64,000 bases of DNA from DASSFG01 sp035547915 (GTDB lineage Bacteria > Planctomycetota > Planctomycetia > Pirellulales > JAICIG01): the NCBI GenBank assembly GCA_035547915.1, contig DASZTS010000095.1:186001-250000 (forward strand), in the 5' to 3' direction. The position numbers and the translations under genes are program-made. The notes beneath the pieces are model-generated. The model did no database searches and had not been told where the DNA came from. It was given only the letters and a program-made list of their open reading frames with translations. Shown here piece by piece: positions 54,571-62,639 of this stretch (position 1 is the first letter of the stretch; the number at the start of each line of letters is the position of its first letter).

Positions 54571-55668
54571 ATGGATGACTATGCTTTCGATCCACCGGCG
54601 GCTGGCGATGGCCGCGACTCCTCGGCCATGATTTCGGTCGTCTTCTCGTTCTTCAACGAGGAAGACGTCTTGCCGGAGCTGTTGCGCCGCACGCGCGAGA
54701 TGTTCGACGGCCTGTTGGCGGCGAACGAGATTCGCGGGTACGAGTTGATCTTCGTCAACGACGCGTCGACGGATCGCTCGGCCGAGATCCTGATGCGCGA
54801 GGCGCGGCGACGGCCGGACATCCGCCTGATCAACATGTCGCGCAATTTTGGTGTATCGCCCTGCGTGTTGGCCGGCATGCGCTACGCCAGCGGCGATGCC
54901 GTCGTCTACATGGACGCCGATTTGCAGGATCCGCCGGAAGTGATTCCCGAATTGGTGCGCGTCTGGCAAGCCAACCCGGAGATCGACGTAGTTCACACCG
55001 TGCGGCGATCGCGAGCGGGCGAGACACGCCTGAAGCTGGCTATCACGCGCGTGGGCTACTGGTTGTTGCACGCGGTCTCGACCATCGACTTGCCGCTCGA
55101 GGCGGGCGACTTCAAGCTGCTGTCGCGTCGCGCGGTCGATCTTGTCACGCAGTTTCGCGAGAAGCGGCCCTTCTTGCGGGGGCTGGTCTGCTGGATCGGT
55201 CTGGGCCAGGCGAAGGTCTATTATCACCGCGAGCCGCGTTGGTCGGGAAAGACCAAGTTCCACGTGCTGGGGCCGAAGGTCATTCGCAATTTTATCGACT
55301 CGGCCGTCGTTTCTTTTTCCGACGTGCCGCTCAAGATCTCGACCGCCCTCGGCTTGCTCTTCTCGGCGGGCGCGTTCGTGTACCTGGCCGTGCTGCTGGC
55401 CGGCTGGTGGCGCGGCGCCGACTTGCCCGCTTGGTCGGCGACGCTCGTGGCCGTGCTCTTCTTGGGCGGCGTGCAGTTGATCAGCGTGGGGATCCTGGGG
55501 ACCTACATCGCGTCGATCTTCTTGGAGTCGAAGGGGCGGCCCAACTTCATCGTGCGCGACACGTTCGGGTGCGACGGGGCGATCCCGCGCGACGAAGGTC
55601 TTGCTTGTGTTGACGGCGAGTGGGACCGAACCGTGACCGTCACTTCCGATTTCGTGGAACGCCGCTGA
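54571..55668 (+). CDS. GT2 polyprenyl-phosphate glycosyltransferase (GtrB/DPM1-like)
   Basis: 365 residues. The GT2 domain has SVVFSFFNEEDVLPELLRR, YELIFVNDASTDRS (the first DxD-type region) and VYMDADLQDPPEV (metal-binding Asp residues), plus the catalytic-type region WSGKTKFHVL. Two C-terminal helices follow (LGLLFSAGAFVYLAVLLAG, TLVAVLFLGGVQLISVGIL), as in GtrB. It would attach a sugar from UDP- or GDP-donor to undecaprenyl phosphate on the cytoplasmic side, feeding GT-C enzymes. The next gene begins 7 bases later. Confidence 0.85.
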   Translation: MDDYAFDPPAAGDGRDSSAMISVVFSFFNEEDVLPELLRRTREMFDGLLAANEIRGYELIFVNDASTDRSAEILMREARRRPDIRLINMSRNFGVSPCVLAGMRYASGDAVVYMDADLQDPPEVIPELVRVWQANPEIDVVHTVRRSRAGETRLKLAITRVGYWLLHAVSTIDLPLEAGDFKLLSRRAVDLVTQFREKRPFLRGLVCWIGLGQAKVYYHREPRWSGKTKFHVLGPKVIRNFIDSAVVSFSDVPLKISTALGLLFSAGAFVYLAVLLAGWWRGADLPAWSATLVAVLFLGGVQLISVGILGTYIASIFLESKGRPNFIVRDTFGCDGAIPRDEGLACVDGEWDRTVTVTSDFVERR

Positions 55669-55675
55669 CCAAGAA

Positions 55676-57838
55676 ATGCCGATTGCCGTCGAATCGACCC
55701 ACCGATCGCGCGTCTGGCGACGGCTGCCTTCGCCGCCAGCGCGGCCGGAGGAACGGAAGAAACGGTGGGGCGCGGCCCGTGCTCGTCGCGCGCGATCGCC
55801 AGCCACGGTTGCCTATCGGGATGTAGGCGTGGTGCTGTTCGTCTGCGGCATTTGTGGACTCTGTTACGGGCTCACGGCGGGCTGGCAGATCGCCGTCGAG
55901 AGCGCCCAGGTCGTGGCCGGCCAGGTGATCTACCCGCTCGACAATCCGTTCTACATGTACCACGTCAAGTCGTGGACCCTGTTGCATCAACTGCCGGCCC
56001 TGTTGCTGAAGTGCGGCGTGGCGGAGCATGTCGTATCGCTGCTGGTTTCTTGCACCGCGGCGGTGGTCATGCAGCAGGCGCTGGGGCTGCTCAGCTATGC
56101 CTTCAGTCGCGACCGCCTGATGGCGTGCACGGTGCCGATGATGTATCTGGCGACGAACGTCTGCAAGGGCTGCGGGCAGGTCTATCCGGTCTTCATCGTT
56201 CCCGACGAGTACTGGACGAGTTACGGCGTGAGCGGCACCGCCGTGACGATGTTTGTCTGGGCACTGTGGGGACTGGGGCTGCACCGGCCCGCCGCGCTGT
56301 TGTGTGGGCTGGCGCCCGCCGTACACCCGGCCCTGGGCGGCTGGTGTGTCGCGACGACGGGGCTGGCCTTGCTCTGGAATTGGCGGACACAGCGCCCCCG
56401 CCTGGTGCCGATCGTGCGCTGGTTCTTGGCGGGAATGCTCCTCAGCGCGGTGAGTTTCGCGGTGCAGCGGTACTTGGCGCGCGGGCTGCCGACGGCCGAT
56501 CCCGTGCTTTCGCGACAACTCCTGGCGGCCTTCGTCGAGGGGTGGGACAACCACCGCGTGCCATTTCCGCTCGGCAGCACCGATTGTCAGTTTGGCTGGG
56601 GCCTGCTGATGGTCTTGGCCGTCGTCCACGCCTGGTTCGACCGAAAACTGCCACAGCACGCGCGATTGCTGACGCGTATCTTGCTGGTCGCGACGGCCGG
56701 CAGCCTGTCGCTTTGCCTGCTCACGCACGTCGCCCACTGGTTGCCGATGGCCGTGATGATGGCGATGCCCGGGCGGTTCATCAACCTGGCGATCATCGCC
56801 TACCCGGCGGTGCTCATCGGGCTGTTGGCGCGCTGGCGGCGCGTGTGGTCGATCGACTGTCTGTTGGCCGGGCTGTCGCTTTATTGCCTGCTGCGGACGC
56901 TGATGCTCTCGAAGCAGCTCATCTATGTTCCCACCGCGCCGAAGGTCTTCTTGGCCTGTGGGTTGATTCTCGTGTACGTCCTGGCCTCGCATGCACAGGC
57001 GGGGCCGGGTCGGCGTGTCCGTCGGTTCGCGCGTTGGGGAGCGATCGCCGGTCTTCTCGTGGCGGGCGGTCTATGGACGCGAGACTTGCACCTGGCCGTC
57101 CTGCTGTGGGCGACGGCGGCAGCGTTGGGGTTGTTACGCCCCCGTCTCTGTCGATTGGAATCGGCACGTCTGGGGCCGGCGTTGCGAGCCGCCAGTTTGG
57201 GCTGCGTGTGGCTCGCGTTGCTCGTCAAGGGTGGCTGGCTGCTCGGGGTCGGCTCTCTTTTGGCCGCAGGTTGGGCTTGGACCGTCGCGGTGAACCGCAG
57301 CGGCGGACGACGAGCGTCTCTTCGCTGGCGAACCGCCTCGATCGCAGCCGCGGTGGCGTCGATCGGTCTGCTGGCCGTGGCACTGAGCCAGCGGGCGGAA
57401 GCTGGCTACCGATCGATGAAAGAGGCCGAGGAGGATCCGGTACTCGTCGCCGCGCGGCGCGAAGCGGGCATGTTGTTGATCGTTCCGCGCATGTGCCTGG
57501 TGCAATTGCGCACGCGTCGTCCCGTGTTGCTCAACGGCGAGGCGATGAACCAGATCACGTACGTCCCCGCTTCTGGGCCGGCGATGAACAATATCGTCAA
57601 GCGCATCTATGGCGACGACATTCTCACCCCCCGTCCGCCTTCTTGGCAGAACTGGGGCGGTTTGATGCAACACAGCGGCTATCCGCTCTGGCAATCGCGA
57701 GATCCGGCGACCTGGGCCGAGCTGGCCCGCGAGTTCGGTTTCACCAATGTATTGGCCGGCCGCGAATGGAACCTGCAATTGCCGGTCGTCGCCCGTAGCG
57801 AAAAGTTGATCCTGTACGGTCTGCCTAAGAGCGACTGA
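55676..57838 (+). CDS. Polytopic membrane protein, possible GT-C-type enzyme
   Basis: 720 residues with about a dozen helices and a basic N-terminus (SRVWRRLPSPPARPEERKKR). After the first helix comes a loop YPLDNPFYMYHVKSWTLLHQ, resembling the loop 1 region where GT-C enzymes bind lipid sugars, though no classic DxD is present. C-terminal soluble part about 600-720. It follows the GT2 gene by 7 bases, which supports a glycan role. Its stop codon (TGA in GAGCGACTGA) is formed by the left end of an R100 element. The enzyme family is not certain. Confidence 0.6.
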   Translation: MPIAVESTHRSRVWRRLPSPPARPEERKKRWGAARARRARSPATVAYRDVGVVLFVCGICGLCYGLTAGWQIAVESAQVVAGQVIYPLDNPFYMYHVKSWTLLHQLPALLLKCGVAEHVVSLLVSCTAAVVMQQALGLLSYAFSRDRLMACTVPMMYLATNVCKGCGQVYPVFIVPDEYWTSYGVSGTAVTMFVWALWGLGLHRPAALLCGLAPAVHPALGGWCVATTGLALLWNWRTQRPRLVPIVRWFLAGMLLSAVSFAVQRYLARGLPTADPVLSRQLLAAFVEGWDNHRVPFPLGSTDCQFGWGLLMVLAVVHAWFDRKLPQHARLLTRILLVATAGSLSLCLLTHVAHWLPMAVMMAMPGRFINLAIIAYPAVLIGLLARWRRVWSIDCLLAGLSLYCLLRTLMLSKQLIYVPTAPKVFLACGLILVYVLASHAQAGPGRRVRRFARWGAIAGLLVAGGLWTRDLHLAVLLWATAAALGLLRPRLCRLESARLGPALRAASLGCVWLALLVKGGWLLGVGSLLAAGWAWTVAVNRSGGRRASLRWRTASIAAAVASIGLLAVALSQRAEAGYRSMKEAEEDPVLVAARREAGMLLIVPRMCLVQLRTRRPVLLNGEAMNQITYVPASGPAMNNIVKRIYGDDILTPRPPSWQNWGGLMQHSGYPLWQSRDPATWAELAREFGFTNVLAGREWNLQLPVVARSEKLILYGLPKSD

Positions 57839-57950
57839 AAGAACCTGGAAGCCGGAGCGCCGTGGGGCGAAAATCGGCCGTGGAACGCCGATTTTTTGCA
57901 GCTCGATCCGGTTTTGTCGGTGGCTGTAAGAGCGGCTGAAAGAACCCGGA
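57828..57950 (+). repeat. R100 element overlapping a stop codon, plus partial second copy
   Basis: Complete copy 57828-57927: AGAGCGACTGAAAGAACC on the left, GGTTTTGTCGGTGGCTGT on the right, with a stem AAAATCGGCC / GCCGATTTTTT. A second left end (AGAGCGGCTGAAAGAACCC) starts at 57929 and fades by about 57950. The left end supplies the last three codons and the stop of the membrane protein gene. Confidence 0.8.
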
Positions 57951-58022
57951 AAGGCGGACTGATCTTGGTCGCGAGGGGCGGTATCGGTTAGAAAATCCGA
58001 CCGTTTGGAGGGAGCCTCAGCC

Positions 58023-59534
58023 GTGACGGATAACCAATTCCGGCAGTCGGCGCCGCGGGCCATGAAGCTTGTGGCGCGGTGCGCCGTCTCGTTGGCGATC
58101 GCCGCGGCGATCGTTCATGAAATCTGCCTGGTCTTCGATCTGACCCGCCGTACCTACGGCGAAGGTCCGATCCTGGCCATGTGCGAACGTATGCGATCCG
58201 AGCCGGTGTCGGCCGACTGGATGCGGCAGCTTCCCTACGGATTGAGTTGCTACGGCCCGGCCTATTATTGGCTCACCAATCTGCTCGTGGGCTGCACCGG
58301 TTGGCAGCATAGTTTCATTCCCGGCCGCATCGTCGCGTTGGTGTGCGGCTTGGCGACCGCGGTCCTGGCCGGCGCGACGGCGCGGCGCCATACGCGCAGC
58401 ACGGAGATCGGCTTACTCACCGCGTCGATGTTTCTGGTCTCGCTCCCGTTCGTCGACTGGCTTCCCTTCGCGCGTGTCGACACGCTCGCCGTCATGTTCT
58501 CGGCCGCCGCCTATTGGGCGCTCGGAGGCGATCTGTCGAGCGTGATCGTGGCTGCCATCTGCGTGGCCATGGGTTCGCTGGCCAAACCGACGGCGGCCCT
58601 CACGGCGGTTCCCCTCTGTGCGCACCTGTTGGCCACCCGGCGATATCGCGATGCTGGGTGGTTCGCCGCCATCGTCGTTTCTCTGGGTGTGACGATCTGG
58701 GCTATCGTGCAATGGGCCACCGGCGGGTTCTTTCTCACGGCCGTCGTGCTCGGCAATTGCAACCCGATGTCGATCTGGAAGGGGTACGCGACGAGCTACG
58801 AGTTCTTGCCGACTCCTCTGGGGACCGGCGGCTTTCTGACCGCGGCTTGGTTGTTGCTCCGCTCGCCGCGACAGTTCGCGCAATCGCTGTTCGGTGCGGG
58901 CTTCGTGATGACCTTTGCCATCTCCGCGGTACTTTGCTGCAAGCGGGGAGCCGAGATCAACTACTTCCTCGAACCGGCCTTATTGGCCTCGTTGACGATC
59001 GCCGTCGATGGACTCCCGCGCTTGCTCGAGCTCGATGCGCGGCGGGCGATGCTGGCCATGGCCGTGCTGGCGGCCATGATCGGACTGCCCAGTGCCCGCG
59101 ATACGAAGGCCGTCATCCGTTCGTTGCCGGCACGCCCGACGTGGTTCGGTCCCGTCGAGCAGTGGTTGGCCGACGAACCGCCCGACGTGGGCTTGCTGGC
59201 CGATGCGAAGGTGATCGACATGGTGCTGTCGACCGGTCACCGCCCCTGCGTGAACGACCCCTATCTCTACACGATGATGGTCGGCAACGGTACGCTCGAC
59301 TCGGCGCCTCTGCTGGAGCGGATGCAGGACGGGCGGATCAAATGGCTCTTCTTCCATCGAACGCTCCCCTATCATCTCGGCACGATCGAGCGCGACACCC
59401 ATTCGTGGCCGCCCGACGTGATCGAGGCGCTCCCGCGTTTTTACGAAGCCGTGGCCGAAGACGACGGGCTCTACATCTATCGGCATCGCAAGTATGGCCA
59501 GAACCTCGCTTCATCGAGCGTGACGACGGAGTGA
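58023..59534 (+). CDS. GT-C-like membrane glycosyltransferase, copy 1
   Basis: 503 residues from a GTG at 58023, chosen because GGAGGGAG lies eight bases upstream; an ATG at 58062 is the alternative. About ten helices. Loop 1 RRTYGEGPILAMCERMRSEP and SCYGPAYYWLTNLLVG match the pattern of ArnT-like proteins (acidic loop followed by Y-x-x-P-x-x-Y). It is a close paralogue of the next gene. Probably transfers a sugar from a polyprenyl carrier at the outer face of the inner membrane. Confidence 0.7.
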   Translation: MTDNQFRQSAPRAMKLVARCAVSLAIAAAIVHEICLVFDLTRRTYGEGPILAMCERMRSEPVSADWMRQLPYGLSCYGPAYYWLTNLLVGCTGWQHSFIPGRIVALVCGLATAVLAGATARRHTRSTEIGLLTASMFLVSLPFVDWLPFARVDTLAVMFSAAAYWALGGDLSSVIVAAICVAMGSLAKPTAALTAVPLCAHLLATRRYRDAGWFAAIVVSLGVTIWAIVQWATGGFFLTAVVLGNCNPMSIWKGYATSYEFLPTPLGTGGFLTAAWLLLRSPRQFAQSLFGAGFVMTFAISAVLCCKRGAEINYFLEPALLASLTIAVDGLPRLLELDARRAMLAMAVLAAMIGLPSARDTKAVIRSLPARPTWFGPVEQWLADEPPDVGLLADAKVIDMVLSTGHRPCVNDPYLYTMMVGNGTLDSAPLLERMQDGRIKWLFFHRTLPYHLGTIERDTHSWPPDVIEALPRFYEAVAEDDGLYIYRHRKYGQNLASSSVTTE

Positions 59535-59595
59535 AGGAATCGAGCGCCCACGCGAATCGCGCTTAGCAACCGTCCTTTAGAGAAACGAGCAAAAT

Positions 59596-59695
59596 AGAGA
59601 AACGAATGAAACCGGCTCTCGCTCGAAAAAGATCGGCGTCTCACGGCCGATTTTTGCCCGCGGCGCTCCGGTTTTCCAGTTTTGTCAGCCGCTCT
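59596..59695 (-). repeat. R100 element, copy directly before a start codon
   Basis: Reverse orientation. The plus strand starts AGAGAAACGAATGAAACCGG and ends GTTTTGTCAGCCGCTCT; the centre is GATCGGCGTCTCACGGCCGATTTTT. The final T of the element is one base from the ATG at 59697, so the element occupies the space where the ribosome site of the next gene should be. Confidence 0.8.
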
Positions 59696-59696
59696 T

Positions 59697-61190
59697 ATGG
59701 AAACGATTTCCAGACTTGCCGTGCGTTCGGTCCTGCTGTTGACCATTGCGACGATCGCCGCATTTCAGACGTATCGGGTGTTTCACCGTCATCGTAGTTA
59801 CGGTGAGGGGCCGATCGTCGCCTTTGCCGAACGGATGCGGTCGGAGCCCGTCTCGGCGGCCTGGATGCACGAGCCGCCGTACACGCTCAGTTGCTACGGG
59901 CCGGCCTATTATTGGGCGACCAACGCGGTGGCCGACTTGGGCGGCTGGCACAACAGCCTGATACCCGGCCGGTTGGTGTCGTTGGTCGCGGCGCTCGTGG
60001 CCGCGGGGCTGGCAGCGGCGGCTGCCTGGCGGCACACCAGGGATGTCGACCTTGGTCTGCTCGCGGCGATCTTGTTCCTCGTGTCGCTTCCGGTCAACGA
60101 ATGGCTCCCCTATGCCCGTGTCGACATGTTGGCGATCGCCTTCTCGGCCGCGGCCTATTTGGCCGTCGGGACCCGTCGTTGGGAGCTCGCCGCGTCGGCC
60201 GTCTTGATCGTTGCCGGCTCGCTCGTCAAGCCGACCGTGGCGCTCACCGCCCTGCCGATCGCGGCGCACTTGCTGATCACCCGGCGCCGGCGGGACGCGG
60301 CCTTTTACGCGTCGCTCGTGATCGCGGCGGGAGTGTTGGCCTGGGGTGCGGTGCAATGGGCCAGCCGCGGATATTTCCTGACCGCCGTCTTGTTGGGCAA
60401 TCGCAACCCTTTGTATCCGTGGCGAAGCTATCTCTACACCCACCAGTTCTTGCTCTCGCCTCTGGCGGTCGGCGCGCTGGGGGTCGTGGCTTGGCGGTTG
60501 ATTGCGACGCCACAACAGTTCGTGCGATCGCTGTTCGGGCTGGGGTTCGTATCCAGCCTGGCGATCGCCATCGTGCTGGTCGGCAAACGAGGGTCCGAGA
60601 TCAACTACTTTCTGGAACCGGCCCTGTTGGCGGGCTTGGCCATCGCGGTCGACGGTGGCGCTTGGCTCGCGTTGTTCGACGCGACGCGCACGCGGTTGGT
60701 GGTCGGGTCGTTGTCCGTGGTGCTGGCCGTGCCGAACGTGCGCGAGATCCGGCAGCATCTCCGTTCGCCGGCCAAAGAATCACCTGCTTATGAAACGGCC
60801 CGCCACTGGCTGATCGACGAACCGGCGGACGTCGACCTGTTGGCCGACGGTCGGATGGTGGACGTGGCGCTCGCCGCCGGCCGTCGTCCGTGGCTGAACG
60901 ATTCCTTCCTGTACATGCTGCTCGTCGATAACGGCACGCTCGACTCGGCTCCATTGATGGAACGATTGCGCGACGGCCGCATCAAATGGCTGTTCTTGCG
61001 CAAGACGCTCGCGGAACATCAGGAAGCGATCGAGAGCAAGACCGATTGCTGGCCGCTGGAAGTGATCGAAAGCTTTCCTCGCTTTTACGAACTCGTCGAC
61101 GAGAGCGACGGGTTGTACGTCTACCGCCACCGCCGCTTCGGCGATTCGGTGGCCAGCGCGACTTGTACAAACGCCGGCCGGGCACGATAA
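59697..61190 (+). CDS. GT-C-like membrane glycosyltransferase, copy 2
   Basis: 497 residues from the ATG at 59697; a TTG five codons earlier lies inside the R100 element. Clearly paralogous to the gene at 58023: YGEGPIVAFAERMRSEPVSA, SCYGPAYYWATNAVADLG, LYPWRSYLYTHQFLLSPLAV and the C-terminal RWIK/RIKWLF-type block (GRIKWLFLRKTLAEHQE) align with it. About ten helices. The two copies probably differ in sugar or acceptor. No Shine-Dalgarno is visible. Confidence 0.7.
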   Translation: METISRLAVRSVLLLTIATIAAFQTYRVFHRHRSYGEGPIVAFAERMRSEPVSAAWMHEPPYTLSCYGPAYYWATNAVADLGGWHNSLIPGRLVSLVAALVAAGLAAAAAWRHTRDVDLGLLAAILFLVSLPVNEWLPYARVDMLAIAFSAAAYLAVGTRRWELAASAVLIVAGSLVKPTVALTALPIAAHLLITRRRRDAAFYASLVIAAGVLAWGAVQWASRGYFLTAVLLGNRNPLYPWRSYLYTHQFLLSPLAVGALGVVAWRLIATPQQFVRSLFGLGFVSSLAIAIVLVGKRGSEINYFLEPALLAGLAIAVDGGAWLALFDATRTRLVVGSLSVVLAVPNVREIRQHLRSPAKESPAYETARHWLIDEPADVDLLADGRMVDVALAAGRRPWLNDSFLYMLLVDNGTLDSAPLMERLRDGRIKWLFLRKTLAEHQEAIESKTDCWPLEVIESFPRFYELVDESDGLYVYRHRRFGDSVASATCTNAGRAR

Positions 61191-61199
61191 CTGGCACTT

Positions 61200-61262
61200 A
61201 GAGCGGCTGACACCCCCGGAAGCCGAAGCGCCATAGGAAAGAATCGGTCGCGTCGCACCGGT
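61200..61262 (+). repeat. Decayed R100 element upstream of gcvPA
   Basis: AGAGCGGCTGACACCCCCGG, then CCGAAGCGCCATAGGAAAG, then a broken hairpin GAATCGGTCGCGTCGCACCGG. The right end is missing. It begins 9 bases after the stop of the previous gene and ends about 6 bases before the gcvPA ATG. Confidence 0.6.
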
Positions 61263-61268
61263 TGAGCC

Positions 61269-62606
61269 ATGCCTTATCTGCCAAATACTGCCGACGACGA
61301 ATCCGCGATGCTTGCCGCGATCGGCGTCAAGTCGATCGATGAGCTGTTCGCGATGATCCCGGGTGACTTGCGGCTCACTCGCCCGCTGTCACTTCCGCCG
61401 GCACTCACCGAGATCGATCTGACCAACCACTTGGGCGGCCTGGCGGCCCGGAATGTGGCCGCCGGCCAACGAGCCTGTTTTCTGGGAGGCGGCAGCTACG
61501 ACCATTTCATCCCCGCGGCGGTCGATGCGATCGCTTCGCGGGGCGAGTACTACACGTCTTACACGCCCTATCAGCCGGAAGCGAGCCAGGGGAACCTGCA
61601 AGCGTTCTTCGAGTATCAGACGCTCATCACGCGGCTCACCGGCATGGACGTCTCGAACGCCAGCCTCTACGACGGGGGGAGTGCCGCGGCCGAAGCGGTC
61701 TTCATGTGCATCGCCGCGACGGGACGGCGTGGGCGGGTCGTCGCGGCGGCCAGCGTTCATCCGGAATATCGGCAGATCCTGGAGACCCATCTCTGCAACC
61801 TGGGCATCGAGTTGTTGACCGTCGGCACGCCCGACGGAGTCCTGTCGCCCGACGACCTCGCGTCGGCCGTCAACGATCAGACCGCCTGCGTGTTGCTCCA
61901 GCAGCCGAACTTCTTTGGCTGCGTCGAGCAGGCCGAACGTTTGGGCGCGATCGCTCACCAGGCGGGCGCGAAGTTTGTCGTTTCGGTCGATCCGATCAGC
62001 CTCGGCCTCCTCAAGCGGCCGGGAGATTATGGCGCCGACGTGGTGGTGGCGGAGGGGCAGTCGTTGGGCAACCCGATGGCCTTCGGCGGCCCTTACCTGG
62101 GGATCATCGCCTGCCGCGAAGAGCTTGTGCGGCGGATGCCGGGCCGCATCACGGGCCAGACCACCGACCGCAACGGCCGCCGTTGTTGGGTGCTCACCCT
62201 GCAAACGCGCGAGCAACACATTCGTCGCGAGAAGGCGACCAGCAACATCTGCACGAATCAGGGGCTGTATGCCCTGCGCGCCACCATCTATCTGTCGCTG
62301 ATGGGGCCGCAGGGCATGCGCGAGGTGGCCGAGCTCTGCTTGCGGAAGAGCCGTTACGCGCTCGGGAAGTTGTCGGCGGGCCGCCGGTTGTCGCCGGCAT
62401 TTTCCCATCCCACGTTCAAGGAGTTCGTGGTGCGCGACCGCGACGGCGCGGTCGAGGCTTTGCTCCGAGAAGCCGGCCGGGCGGGTTTCTTCGCCGGCAT
62501 CGCCTTGGGCCGCTGGTATCCCGAACTCGCCGACTGTTTCTTGGTCACCGTGACGGAAAAGCGAACGAGGGACGAGATCGACGCTTTGGCCGCCGCGCTG
62601 GCGTGA
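61269..62606 (+). CDS. gcvPA: Glycine dehydrogenase (decarboxylating) subunit 1
   Basis: 445 residues, the N-terminal half of the split P-protein. Recognised by MPYLPNTADDESAMLAAIGV, FLGGGSYDHFIPAAVDAIASRGEYYTSYTPYQPE, GQSLGNPMAFGGPYLGI, and REEHIRREKATSNICTN-like QTREQHIRREKATSNICTN. With subunit 2 it decarboxylates glycine using PLP and loads the aminomethyl group on the H protein. Length and order are normal. Subunit 2 follows 33 bases later. An R100 relic sits just upstream. Confidence 0.95.
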   Translation: MPYLPNTADDESAMLAAIGVKSIDELFAMIPGDLRLTRPLSLPPALTEIDLTNHLGGLAARNVAAGQRACFLGGGSYDHFIPAAVDAIASRGEYYTSYTPYQPEASQGNLQAFFEYQTLITRLTGMDVSNASLYDGGSAAAEAVFMCIAATGRRGRVVAAASVHPEYRQILETHLCNLGIELLTVGTPDGVLSPDDLASAVNDQTACVLLQQPNFFGCVEQAERLGAIAHQAGAKFVVSVDPISLGLLKRPGDYGADVVVAEGQSLGNPMAFGGPYLGIIACREELVRRMPGRITGQTTDRNGRRCWVLTLQTREQHIRREKATSNICTNQGLYALRATIYLSLMGPQGMREVAELCLRKSRYALGKLSAGRRLSPAFSHPTFKEFVVRDRDGAVEALLREAGRAGFFAGIALGRWYPELADCFLVTVTEKRTRDEIDALAAALA

Positions 62607-62639
62607 GTGTGTTCGAACTCCCTTCTTTGATCCGAGTCG

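Noticed and set aside
52795..55806. 1003-codon minus-strand open frame
   Set aside because: Antisense to the LtaS-like and GT2 genes, both with intact catalytic motifs.
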